NCBI RefSeq assembly: GCF_900177325.1
Contig: NZ_FXBL01000004.1
Location: 1 to 64,000 of the forward strand
Length of the DNA stretch: 64,000 nucleotides
DNA from: Mesorhizobium australicum
GTDB lineage: Bacteria > Pseudomonadota > Alphaproteobacteria > Rhizobiales > Rhizobiaceae
Reading direction: 5' to 3'
Both the position numbers and the translations under genes were made by a program. How positions within the stretch are numbered: the first letter of the stretch is position 1; each line of letters opens with the position of its first letter. Of the stretch, positions 36,361 to 45,959 are shown piece by piece. Under the pieces are notes generated by a model. It was not told the origin of the DNA and did no database searches. It worked only from the letters and a program-made list of their open reading frames with translations.

Positions 36361-37602
36361 ATGGCAGTCACGGTTTTGAACGATACGCGGGCGGATGGCG
36401 CCCGCGCCGCACCCGGCATTTCCGCGCAGACCGCGCGCGAGAAGCCGTCGCTCATCGGCATGTCCCGCGAGGAGATGGCGCAGGCGCTCGTCGGCGCCGG
36501 CGTGCCTGAGCGCCAGGCGAAGATGCGCGTCAGCCAGCTCTGGCACTGGCTCTACGTGCGCGGCGTCTCCGACTTCGGCCAGATGTTCAACATCTCGAAG
36601 GAGCTGCGCGCGACGCTCGGCGAGCACTTCACCATCGCTCGGCCCGAAATCGTCGAGGAACAGATCTCTCAGGACGGCACGCGCAAGTGGCTGTTCCGCT
36701 TCCCGGCGCGCGGCGCCGGACGGCCGGTCGAGATCGAGACCGTCTACATCCCCGAGGAAGGCCGCGGCACGCTCTGCATCTCCTCGCAGGTCGGCTGCAC
36801 GCTCACCTGCTCCTTCTGCCACACCGGCACGCAGAAACTGGTGCGCAACCTGACCTCGGAGGAGATCCTCGCCCAGCTCCTCGTCGCGCGCGACCGGCTC
36901 GGCGACTTCCCCGACCGCGACACGCCGGCCGGCGCCATCGTTCCCGCCGAGGGCCGCAAGGTCTCCAACATCGTCATGATGGGCATGGGCGAGCCGCTCT
37001 ACAATTTCGAGAACGTCAAGAAGGCGCTGCTGATCGCTTCCGACGGCGACGGGCTGGCGCTCTCCAAGCGCCGCATCACGCTGTCCACCTCCGGCGTCGT
37101 GCCGGAGATCGTGCGCACCGGCGCGGAGCTCGGCGTCATGCTCGCCATCTCGCTGCATGCGCCCAACGACGACCTGCGCGACCTGCTCGTGCCGATCAAC
37201 AAGAAGTATCCGCTGGCCGAACTGATGGCCGCCTGCCGCGCCTATCCCGGCCTGTCCAACGCCAAGCGCATCACCTTCGAATATGTGATGCTGCGCGACG
37301 TGAACGATTCCATCGACGACGCCAAGGCGCTGATCAAGCTGCTCAAGGGCATCCCGGCCAAGATCAACCTGATCCCGTTCAATCCCTGGCCCGGCACCAA
37401 CTACCAGTGCTCGGAATGGGAGACGATCGAGAAGTTCGCCGACTACATCAACGACGCCGGCTACGCCTCGCCGATCCGCACCCCGCGCGGGCGCGACATC
37501 CTTGCCGCCTGCGGCCAGCTCAAGTCCGAATCCGAGCGCATGCGCCGCGTCGACCGCCTCGCGCTGGAGGCGATGATGATCGCGGGGCACGGCGAGGAGT
37601 GA
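36361..37602 (+). CDS. rlmN: 23S rRNA/tRNA adenine C2-methyltransferase RlmN
   Basis: Radical-SAM methyltransferase of 413 aa that modifies A2503 of 23S rRNA and A37 of some tRNAs. The cluster motif is CTLTCSFC (Cys146, Cys150, Cys153), and the conserved [17 protein letters not shown] and [13 protein letters not shown] follow. The ATG at 36361 is preferred because the 21 residues before it do not match the family. Its stop overlaps the next gene start (GTGA). Confidence 0.95.
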   Translation: MAVTVLNDTRADGARAAPGISAQTAREKPSLIGMSREEMAQALVGAGVPERQAKMRVSQLWHWLYVRGVSDFGQMFNISKELRATLGEHFTIARPEIVEEQISQDGTRKWLFRFPARGAGRPVEIETVYIPEEGRGTLCISSQVGCTLTCSFCHTGTQKLVRNLTSEEILAQLLVARDRLGDFPDRDTPAGAIVPAEGRKVSNIVMMGMGEPLYNFENVKKALLIASDGDGLALSKRRITLSTSGVVPEIVRTGAELGVMLAISLHAPNDDLRDLLVPINKKYPLAELMAACRAYPGLSNAKRITFEYVMLRDVNDSIDDAKALIKLLKGIPAKINLIPFNPWPGTNYQCSEWETIEKFADYINDAGYASPIRTPRGRDILAACGQLKSESERMRRVDRLALEAMMIAGHGEE

Positions 37603-38075
37603 GTTCCGCGCGCGCGATCGCCCGCGCCGGTGCGGTTGCACTGATCCGCGACGCGATCCCTTATGCGGTGGGGTCCGTGGTCGCCGCCGTCGCGATCGTG
37701 GCGCTGGTCTGGGCGACGGAGCTGTTCGAAGGACGCACCTATTCCGCGGACCACCTCGCGCTGATGCTGGTCGTCGGCACGATGGCAACCTTCATCTATG
37801 CCATGCCGCTGGCGATCATCCTCGTTACGATCGGCGAGTGGCGCCGCTACGGGCCTCTTTACTATGTCCTCGCCGCGCCGGCGTGCGCGTTGGTGTCTTT
37901 CATGGTCCTGTATCTGTTCGCCCCAGGGACGGCATTCTCATGGCGGCAATCTGGACTGGTTATCGCCGGGGGCTTCGCCGGCGGGCTCGGCTTCGTGGCG
38001 ATGCGGGCGCTGCTCGTCCGCTTCCTCGGCAATCTGGCGTTCCGCGCTCCGATACAGGAAAGCCCTCCACAATGA
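37599..38075 (+). CDS. Four-helix hypothetical membrane protein
   Basis: A 158-aa protein starting from the GTG that overlaps the rlmN stop. About four hydrophobic helices ([58 protein letters not shown] and [16 protein letters not shown]). I recognise no family. It overlaps the next membrane-protein gene by ATGA, so the two are probably partners and may be cotranscribed with rlmN. Confidence 0.7.
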   Translation: MSSARAIARAGAVALIRDAIPYAVGSVVAAVAIVALVWATELFEGRTYSADHLALMLVVGTMATFIYAMPLAIILVTIGEWRRYGPLYYVLAAPACALVSFMVLYLFAPGTAFSWRQSGLVIAGGFAGGLGFVAMRALLVRFLGNLAFRAPIQESPPQ

Positions 38076-38572
38076 CCGTCTTCCTGCGCCTCCTTGGCCA
38101 GTTGCTCCTGATCCTCGTCGGCTATGCCGCCGCCGCCCTCGTCGCGAGCGCCTTCCTGCACCTCATCTTCCTGACGTCCGCCGGCTTCGAGGCCGACGAG
38201 GCACCGGTGCTCGTCATGGGCTCGGTCGTCTTCTCGATCCCGTTCGTCGCGCTGTTCACTGCCTATTTCGCGTTCCTGCCGGCGGTGATCGCGATCGGTA
38301 TCGGAGAAGTGCTCGGCGCGCGCGACTGGCTTTACTATTCGATCGCGGGCGGCGTCGTGGGAGCCTGCGTCATCGCCTTGTTCTGGTACTACGTGCCGCC
38401 GTCGCTCGATCTCGAGCCAGGCGCGATCGCACCCCGCGACCCGCTGGTCGAGAACCCCTATGTGCTGTCCACCGTCATCGGCGCCGGCGTCCTCGGCGGC
38501 ATCGCTTACTGGGCGGTGGCCGGGCGTCTGGCAGGCGGATGGAAAGCTCGCGCTACCTTGCCTGCGCGGTGA
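38072..38572 (+). CDS. Hypothetical membrane protein, partner of the preceding gene
   Basis: A 166-aa protein with four membrane helices starting at [20 protein letters not shown]. Similar in size and topology to the preceding protein, perhaps an old duplicate, but I cannot confirm it. The ATG overlaps the upstream stop (ATGA). The 3' end overlaps the convergent LysE gene by 20 bases. Confidence 0.7.
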   Translation: MTVFLRLLGQLLLILVGYAAAALVASAFLHLIFLTSAGFEADEAPVLVMGSVVFSIPFVALFTAYFAFLPAVIAIGIGEVLGARDWLYYSIAGGVVGACVIALFWYYVPPSLDLEPGAIAPRDPLVENPYVLSTVIGAGVLGGIAYWAVAGRLAGGWKARATLPAR

Positions 38573-39200
38573 GGATCTTGAGCGCGAAGGCGGAGAACAC
38601 ACCGGCGAACAGATAGTCGATCGCCCGCGTGACGCGCGGGCTCTTCCTTAGAAGGCCCGAGAACCCGTCCGCCGCAAGCACCATCGGCACGGTGACCGGC
38701 AGCGATACCACGATGAACATGAAGCCGAGGAAGAACAGCTTCGCCGCCGCGTGCGGATCCTCCACCGACACGAACTGCGGCAGGAAGGTCATGAAGAACA
38801 GGATGATCTTCGGGTTGAGCAGGTTGATGCCGATGCCGGTCGCCCAGTTCTGCAGCAGTGTATGCTGCGGCCCGGCCTTCTTTTCTGGGGAAAAGGCGGA
38901 GCCCTTCCAGATCGCCTGCCAGGCCAGCCAGACAAGATAGCCCGCGCCGAAGATCTTCAGCGCCAGAAACGCCTGCGGCGATGCGACGATCAGCGCCGAC
39001 AGGCCGAAGGCCACCATGGTGGTATGGATCAGGCAGCCGGTCAGCGCGCCCGCCATGCACGCGAGCCCCGCCGAACGGCCCTCGGACAGGGCGCGGCCGA
39101 CGAAAAGCGTCATGTCCGGCCCGGGGGTGATCGCGATGATGATGGTCGCGACCGCGAACTGCGCAAGGATGGCGAGATCTGGGACGTATCCGGAAAACAT
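38553..39200 (-). CDS. LysE/RhtB family amino acid exporter
   Basis: A 215-aa inner membrane transporter with six helices. The early PGPDMTLFVGRALSEGRSAGL motif is the family signature, and FFMTFLPQFV near the middle is also typical. These proteins export amino acids such as lysine, threonine or homoserine lactones. The substrate cannot be assigned. Convergent with the two membrane-protein genes. Confidence 0.9.
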   Translation of the reverse strand: MFSGYVPDLAILAQFAVATIIIAITPGPDMTLFVGRALSEGRSAGLACMAGALTGCLIHTTMVAFGLSALIVASPQAFLALKIFGAGYLVWLAWQAIWKGSAFSPEKKAGPQHTLLQNWATGIGINLLNPKIILFFMTFLPQFVSVEDPHAAAKLFFLGFMFIVVSLPVTVPMVLAADGFSGLLRKSPRVTRAIDYLFAGVFSAFALKILTAQAR

Positions 39201-39297
39201 GAGGGGCGCGGGTCCGATGGAGGCTGGCCACGCTTTACATCAAGAAGGACATCGCCGGAACAGCCAGTTCGCGGCCGAAGCAGCGCCAAGGAAGCCC

Positions 39298-40242
39298 TTA
39301 CTGCCGGCTTTCCGGCTGTGACGCGCCTGGACCCGTCGCGACCGCGTCGCCATCCGACACGCCATAGGCCTCGCCATCCCAGGCCCACAGCACCTCATCG
39401 CCGCCGCCTTTCTTCGGCAGCGCGATCAGGTTCGGCCACCCGTCGACCAGGGTGCGGTTGTCCAGATAGAGGTCCGCGCCCTCGGCATCGTAGACCTGCG
39501 TCCACGCAGCCGCATCGGAAAGACGCGAATAGGCAGCCACGTTGCAGCCCGACGCGCCATAATACCAGGACGAGCCGCACAATTCGACGAAGAGCAGGCT
39601 GCGGCCATCCGGCAGAACCGATTTCGCCGCGGAAACGATCGGTTCGGCCGCGGTCGCCTGACGGAACAGCTCGATCTCGTCCTTGCGAAGCTCCTTCGCC
39701 TCCAGGAGGTAGGAGCTGTAGGGGGTAAGTCCGATACGCTCATAGCCCGACATGTCGCGCTTGGAGCAGAACGGTTCGGCGGCTTCGATCGCGGCCTTGG
39801 ACCCGCGCAAAGGGAAAATGGCTTCGAGCGCAGGTTCCACGCCTTCGATCGTGATCTTTGCTCGCGTTCCGGTCTTCATCCGCGCGATCGCGAGACCTGC
39901 CACCGGAACCGTGATTGTGACGTTCTCCAAAGTCGCGCGCGTTTCGAAGACCTGCGCGCCGACGAAAAGCTTCGCCGCAGCTTCGCCCGAAGGCGCAGCG
40001 GTCTCCGGCGAAAGGGTGAGCCGCAGCGACCACTTCTGTTCGGCGCAGGCGAGCACGGCGCCTGCAATGCCCTTCGCCTGCAAAGGTTCGGGAAGCGTGA
40101 TCGCCGCCTCTCCCTCGGCCGTAACCCACCGGTCGGCCGCAAGCGCGGACGGCGACCATCCGCACGCAACCGCGAGCACCGCCCCGCCGAACCATCTGCC
40201 CAGGGAGGAACCTGCACGGCCCGCGACGGCGTGTCTTTGCAT
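39298..40242 (-). CDS. Secreted hypothetical protein
   Basis: About 314 aa with a signal peptide (FGGAVLAVACGWSPSALAA) and a mature periplasmic domain containing paired cysteines (LACAEQKW, EPFCSKRD, LCGSSWYYGASGCNV). The ATG at 40242 is chosen because it shortens the leader; a start 16 codons earlier is possible. Not assigned to a family with confidence. It is divergent from argG. Confidence 0.6.
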   Translation of the reverse strand: MQRHAVAGRAGSSLGRWFGGAVLAVACGWSPSALAADRWVTAEGEAAITLPEPLQAKGIAGAVLACAEQKWSLRLTLSPETAAPSGEAAAKLFVGAQVFETRATLENVTITVPVAGLAIARMKTGTRAKITIEGVEPALEAIFPLRGSKAAIEAAEPFCSKRDMSGYERIGLTPYSSYLLEAKELRKDEIELFRQATAAEPIVSAAKSVLPDGRSLLFVELCGSSWYYGASGCNVAAYSRLSDAAAWTQVYDAEGADLYLDNRTLVDGWPNLIALPKKGGGDEVLWAWDGEAYGVSDGDAVATGPGASQPESRQ

Positions 40243-40454
40243 CGAACTGCACTCCTCCGGAGAACTGGCTGCAATCGCGGATTGCATCACGAATCAACGA
40301 CGAGTGTATTCGAGGGCGCAGGGCCGGCAAAAGCAAATCACGCCAACGCGAGCGCTGTTGCCGGCGGCGGCCTTGCCGGCCGGCCCTTTCCTGCTAAAAG
40401 AACGCGCGAAACGCGGGCTTTTCCCGTTGCGCAGCAGATCTGACAGGACCGGCA

Positions 40455-41675
<1,221 letters not shown>

Positions 41676-42254
41676 TCACGATCCCTCGATCCCGAACAGG
41701 GGCTCGAGTTCCTCCCAGCTCTCGTCCATGGCGAAGGACGAGGTGAGGTAGGGAATGCCGAAATGGCCGAAGAACGGCGAGAGCTGAGCTTCGGCCGTCT
41801 CTTCGTCCATTCCCGCCACCTGGCTCAGGTAGATCATGGCGACGAGGCCGGTACGATCCGCCCCTGACAGGCAGTGGACGAGAATCGGCTTCGGCGCCTT
41901 CTTCATCTGATCGACAAGCGCAAGCGCGCGCTCGGAGCTGAGATGTTTCGAGGCGGACATCTGGAAGTCGATCAGTTGAACGCCGTGGGCGGCCGAAACC
42001 CGCCGCTCCTCGTCATACCATCCACCGGGTGCCTGTGCCCCACGCAGGTTGACGACCGTCCTGATCCCGTATTGCTCGATGCGCTGCGCCAGTTCGTCCG
42101 GGCTCAACTGCGCCGAGCGGTAGAACTGATCGGGCAGGATTTCGTGAAAATTGCGGGTTGCAACAGCGTTGATCGCAAGAGCGGCCGCCGGGATCAACAC
42201 GGCAAGGGCGCCGACGAGGGCAGCCCGGCGAAACATCAGGGTGAATCTTGGCAT
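41676..42254 (-). CDS. Exported protein tyrosine phosphatase-like protein
   Basis: A 192-aa protein with an N-terminal membrane anchor or signal (RAALVGALAVLIPAAALAI) and a DSP/PTP domain. The active-site loop is HCLSGADRTG (Cys128, Arg134) and the general acid region is NLRGAQAPGGWYDEE. Such proteins resemble the siphovirus Gp157-free DSP10/YdiU-unrelated PTPs of rhizobia. Location outside the cytosol is suggested by the anchor. Substrate unknown. Confidence 0.8.
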   Translation of the reverse strand: MPRFTLMFRRAALVGALAVLIPAAALAINAVATRNFHEILPDQFYRSAQLSPDELAQRIEQYGIRTVVNLRGAQAPGGWYDEERRVSAAHGVQLIDFQMSASKHLSSERALALVDQMKKAPKPILVHCLSGADRTGLVAMIYLSQVAGMDEETAEAQLSPFFGHFGIPYLTSSFAMDESWEELEPLFGIEGS

Positions 42255-42352
42255 GAAACCGTCTCCGGCGAGGCAGTTCCAGCAGCGCGCCGATTGCGGC
42301 TAAACTGTGCCGCAGATGGCGCGATCTGGTGTCGCGCCACGCAGCCGGGCGA

Positions 42353-43147
42353 TCACTCCCCGTCGATGGCATCGGCCATGATGATGATGGCCTGCTGGTA
42401 GACGGATGCCGAGTTCCATCCTGCGATCGCGCCGCGATTGGCGCTTGCCGGACCGCCGCTGTACCCGTGACCACGCAGGAAGTTGGCCGTCGACGCGAGC
42501 GCGGTCGACTTGTCACGCAGGTTCAGGTTTCCGACGCCATAGTTCAGCACGTTGCCCGGCAGAAACTGCGTGTGGCCGAATTCGCCATGTGCCGCGCCCA
42601 CCGAGCTTGCGCTCAGAACGCCGCGGTCGACGAGCTTTAGAGCAGCAAGCGCGTGCGGCGTGAAGAACGCGGGCCGGCGGCAGTCATAAGCGAGCGTGAC
42701 GATCGCCGAAACCGTGTTCTGGTTGCCCATAGCCGCCCCGAAGCCGGTCTCCATGCCCCAGATCGCCAGCAACGGGCCAGCCGGAACGCCGTAGCGGCGC
42801 TCGATGTCGGCAAACAGGGCCGCGTTGGCCTTCTTCAGCGACTTGCCCTTTGAGATGATCGTCGCGCCGCCGCGGCGCTTCATGAACGAATTGACGTCGC
42901 CGCTGAACGCCTTCTTGACGGCGCGGTCCACCTTGATCGTCGCCGTGGCGTATTTCGCGCCGGCCAGCGCCTGCAGGCCCTTGTTCTTGACCCCGGCGCC
43001 CTTGGCTTCCGCGGCAAATGCCTGCTTCCAGGTCTCGAAGCCGCTTGCATCCTTGCCGCAGCTCGCCGCGTTCGCCGCGCCTGCACTCAATGCGAGCGCG
43101 ACCAGAAGACCCGAAGCAAGCTTTGCGCCCTGCGCAAGAAAGGCCAT
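42353..43147 (-). CDS. Lytic murein transglycosylase (MltB-like)
   Basis: Periplasmic peptidoglycan lytic transglycosylase of 264 aa. After a signal peptide (LASGLLVALALSAGAANAA) the SLT_2 domain has the catalytic glutamate in IWGMETGFG and the conserved HGEFGHTQFLPGNVLNYGV. The start at 43147 is favoured over one 13 codons upstream. It is divergent from the SH3-domain gene. Confidence 0.88.
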   Translation of the reverse strand: MAFLAQGAKLASGLLVALALSAGAANAASCGKDASGFETWKQAFAAEAKGAGVKNKGLQALAGAKYATATIKVDRAVKKAFSGDVNSFMKRRGGATIISKGKSLKKANAALFADIERRYGVPAGPLLAIWGMETGFGAAMGNQNTVSAIVTLAYDCRRPAFFTPHALAALKLVDRGVLSASSVGAAHGEFGHTQFLPGNVLNYGVGNLNLRDKSTALASTANFLRGHGYSGGPASANRGAIAGWNSASVYQQAIIIMADAIDGE

Positions 43148-43296
43148 GTATCTCTCCAAAACCGTGATTCCGGTGTTTTCTGCCATCGGGAAGTTCCGTT
43201 GTCACGGTTAAGATGAAGTTGCGACCGTTCAATGTCGCGTTATCTCGCCTGCTGTTTCCGCTTTGTTACACCAGCTGCCCCTTGCGGGTTCTCCCT

Positions 43297-43321
43297 GGAA
43301 CGATCTCTTTGGCACGCCGTT
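43297..43321 (+). promoter_or_regulatory. EcfG (RpoE2)-type promoter before SH3 gene
   Basis: GGAAC (43297-43301) and CGTT (43318-43321) separated by 16 bases match the alphaproteobacterial general stress promoter. The start codon at 43358 leaves a short leader. Second such match in this window; both precede envelope-type proteins. Confidence 0.6.
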
Positions 43322-43357
43322 TGGGCCTCCGAAGGGGATTGAACAAGGAGAGAAGAG

Positions 43358-44026
43358 ATGAGAGCTCGAATCATGTTCCCGATCGCCGCCGTGGCGCTTG
43401 CCGCCTTCGCGGGCGCGGCGTCCGCACAGACAGCCGTGACCGCCACTACCGACCTGAATGTGCGTGGCGGCCCGGGTCCGGAATATCCTGTCATCGGAAT
43501 GATCGCGGCAGGCGCTCCCGCCGACCTGGGAGGCTGTCTCGAAAACAGCAAATGGTGCCAGGTGAGCACCGCCAGCGGACCCGGCTGGGTCTACTCGGAC
43601 TATCTGTCCGTAGACATGAACGGCACCGCGTCCATCGTCACCGAAAATCGTTCATCCGTTCCGGTCGTGACCTATGAGCGGCCGCAGGGCGGTGGCGGCG
43701 CCGTCGCCGGCGGCGCGACGGGTGCCGTGGCCGGCGCCATCGTCGGCGGTCCGATCGGCGCGGTCGTGGGCGGCGTCGCCGGAGCCGCGATCGGCGGCAC
43801 GGCCGAGGGCCTTGCCTCACCGCCTCCGGAGAAGGTCGTTTCCTATGTGCGCACGAACCAGGTCCAGCCCGTCTATCTCGACGGCGAGGTCGTGGTCGGC
43901 GCGACGCTCCCGGAAACCGTCGTCCTCAACGAAGTGCCGGACTACGAGTATCGCTACGTTTATGTGAACGGCCAGCCCGTGCTCGTCGAGCCCGGTTCGC
44001 ATCGCATCGTCTACGTCGTCCGCTGA
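43358..44026 (+). CDS. Exported SH3-domain / glycine-zipper / DUF1236 protein
   Basis: A 222-aa secreted protein. Signal peptide (AAVALAAFAGAASAQ), then a bacterial SH3 domain (TTDLNVRGGPGPEYPVIGMI ... GWVYSDYL), a glycine-zipper stretch (AVAGAIVGGPIGAVVGGVAG) likely to associate with membrane, and a C-terminal DUF1236-like domain (YLDGEVVVGATLPETVVLNEVP). Three-domain proteins of this kind are common in rhizobia; role probably envelope-related. Preceded by an EcfG-type promoter and followed by a strong terminator. Confidence 0.8.
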   Translation: MRARIMFPIAAVALAAFAGAASAQTAVTATTDLNVRGGPGPEYPVIGMIAAGAPADLGGCLENSKWCQVSTASGPGWVYSDYLSVDMNGTASIVTENRSSVPVVTYERPQGGGGAVAGGATGAVAGAIVGGPIGAVVGGVAGAAIGGTAEGLASPPPEKVVSYVRTNQVQPVYLDGEVVVGATLPETVVLNEVPDYEYRYVYVNGQPVLVEPGSHRIVYVVR

Positions 44027-44051
44027 TCCAAGCGACGGCTCTGAGAGGAAA

Positions 44052-44079
44052 GCCGCCGGGCCAGCCCGGCGGTTTTTCT
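44052..44079 (+). terminator. Intrinsic terminator after the SH3 gene
   Basis: CCGCCGGG (44053-44060) pairs with CCCGGCGG (44065-44072) across a 4-base loop and is followed by TTTTTCTT. It lies 26 bases after the stop codon. Confidence 0.92.
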
Positions 44080-44151
44080 TGCCGTCGGCGCAACGATTGC
44101 CCAACATCGGCGTTCAAACCGCTTCCGTCGCACCTGAATCGGAACACTCTC

Positions 44152-45198
44152 GTGAAACTCTTCTCCTGCCCCTCCTGCGGTCAGCGGCTCTACTTCGAGA
44201 ACTCGCGTTGCCTCGCCTGCGGATCGGAGGTGCTCTACGATCCGGACGCCGCCGAGTTCGTCCTTCTCGGGAGCGACAATTTCGCCTGTCTCAACGCCGA
44301 CGAGGCCCTGTGCAACTGGCGCGCGCTCGGCCCGCAGGCTTTCTGCCGCGCCTGTGCGCTCAACAAGACCATTCCCGACCTGTCGATCGAAGGCAACCGC
44401 GACCGCTGGATCAGGGTCGAGGCGGCCAAGCGGCGGCTGGTCTACGCACTGCTGTCCTTCGGGCTGGAGGTGCGGCCCAAGCAGACGCCGGACGAGGAGG
44501 CGGGCATTGCCTTCGATTTCCTCGGCGATCCGATCGGCGGCGGGCCGGGCGGCGAGAAGATCCTCACCGGCCACGACAACGGCGTCATCACGCTCAACGT
44601 CGCCGAGGCGGACTCGGTCGAGCGCGAGAAGATGCGCATCGCCATGGGCGAGACCTACAGAACCCTGCTCGGTCATTTCCGCCACGAGATCGGCCACTAT
44701 TACTGGGACCGCCTGATCCGCGACGATCCCACCCGGCTGGCGAGCTTCCGCGAGATCTTCGGCGACGAAACCGCCGACTACGAGCAGGCCCTGCAGAACC
44801 ACTATGCCAATCCTCCCGCACCCGGCTGGCAGGAGAACCACATCACCGCCTATGCCGCGAGCCACCCCTGGGAGGACTGGGCCGAGACCTGGGCGCACTA
44901 CCTCCACATCGTCGACACGCTGGAAATGTCTGACTCGCTTGGCATGTCGATCTCGGCCCTTCAGGCCAATGCGGAAGAGCTTCTGATCCCCGAAGCCGAC
45001 GGCGACGATGGCGCGGCGCCGCCTCCCGGCCCGACCGGCAGCCCCTTCGACCAGGTGCTGGAGCGCTGGATCGTGCTCTCCAACGCCTCCAACTCGATCA
45101 ACCGTTGCATGGGCCTGCCCGACCTCTACCCGTTCGTGATCTCAAAGAATGTCGCGGCGAAGCTGGCTTTCGTCGACGAATTGCTGTGTAGGACCTGA
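44152..45198 (+). CDS. Zinc-ribbon metallopeptidase (DUF2248-like)
   Basis: A 348-aa protein from the GTG at 44152. The N-terminus has a zinc ribbon (CPSCGQRLYFENSRCLACG) followed by further cysteines in FACLNADEALCNW and CRACALN. The catalytic zinc motif is FRHEIGHYYWD, with a later conserved EDWAETWAHYLHIVD. This is the putative zinc-binding metallopeptidase family common in proteobacteria. Substrate unknown. Confidence 0.82.
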   Translation: MKLFSCPSCGQRLYFENSRCLACGSEVLYDPDAAEFVLLGSDNFACLNADEALCNWRALGPQAFCRACALNKTIPDLSIEGNRDRWIRVEAAKRRLVYALLSFGLEVRPKQTPDEEAGIAFDFLGDPIGGGPGGEKILTGHDNGVITLNVAEADSVEREKMRIAMGETYRTLLGHFRHEIGHYYWDRLIRDDPTRLASFREIFGDETADYEQALQNHYANPPAPGWQENHITAYAASHPWEDWAETWAHYLHIVDTLEMSDSLGMSISALQANAEELLIPEADGDDGAAPPPGPTGSPFDQVLERWIVLSNASNSINRCMGLPDLYPFVISKNVAAKLAFVDELLCRT

Positions 45199-45307
45199 CT
45201 GCGCAACAGCATATTGACGAAGCCCGTCGCAACGCCCCTTGCTTGCGAGAAAATTGTCTTGCTAACGGTGAGGCCATTGAAAACGCAGCGTTGATCGGGG
45301 ATCCACT

Positions 45308-45688
45308 ATGCCGCAACCGTTTGTGACGTCGCTGTCAGAAACTCCGGTTGAGACGTGGGACGACCCGGCCAAGGGCGACCTCATGTGGCAGACGTTGTTT
45401 AGCAGTGACGTGACACCCACCGGCGACATGTGTTCGGGTGTAGCCATCTTGTCGCCTGGCCGAGAGCATAAGCGGCATAGACACGCCGAAGCTGAGATTT
45501 ACTACGTCCTGGAAGGAACCGGCCGGCTCACGATAGATGATGAGGTCTTCAAAGTTACGGCTGGGTCGGCAGCATATATTCCAGGCAACAGCTGGCACGG
45601 GATCGTCAATGACGGTGAGTTCCCGATCAAGATCTTCTATGTCTTTTCGACCCCGCGCTTCTCAGATATCGAATATCACTTCGAGTGA
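45308..45688 (+). CDS. Cupin-domain protein
   Basis: A 126-aa single-domain cupin. Motif 1 is HKRHRHAEAEIYYVLEGTGR with His and Glu metal ligands, motif 2 is PGNSWHGIVNDGE. Base composition is somewhat AT-richer than flanking genes. Catalytic role cannot be assigned. It stands alone, with 271 non-coding bases before ffh. Confidence 0.8.
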   Translation: MPQPFVTSLSETPVETWDDPAKGDLMWQTLFSSDVTPTGDMCSGVAILSPGREHKRHRHAEAEIYYVLEGTGRLTIDDEVFKVTAGSAAYIPGNSWHGIVNDGEFPIKIFYVFSTPRFSDIEYHFE

Positions 45689-45959
45689 TGCACCGTAGTT
45701 CGCCATCAGTAACCGTTGGCTTCGGACGACACGACAAATCCGCTTGACTCCGCCGTTCTTCTCCTGTCTACACGCCCCGAATTCCGCGACGAGTTGATAC
45801 TCCGAGCCGCTGACCGGGACGCCTGAGACAGGACCGATCCCGGAAGCCAACATCCGGCAGCGCTGTGCGCCCCCGGGTGCTTTTTGGTTTTGGCGTTTCA
45901 AATCGCGCGGTCAGACACTACCTCTCCGGCGAAGCCAATCGCCAGGGAACGGGAAACGG
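45689..45959. other. Spacer before ffh, no RNA gene recognised
   Basis: The 271 bases between cupin and ffh contain short GC-rich dyads and a T-rich tract near 45880-45893. I looked for the SRP 4.5S RNA signature (GGTCAGGTCCGGAAGGAAGC) because ffh follows, and did not find it. No coding region seen. Confidence 0.4.

Noticed and set aside
45689..45959. 4.5S SRP RNA upstream of ffh
   Set aside because: The conserved GGAAGGAAGC-type signature is missing on both strands.
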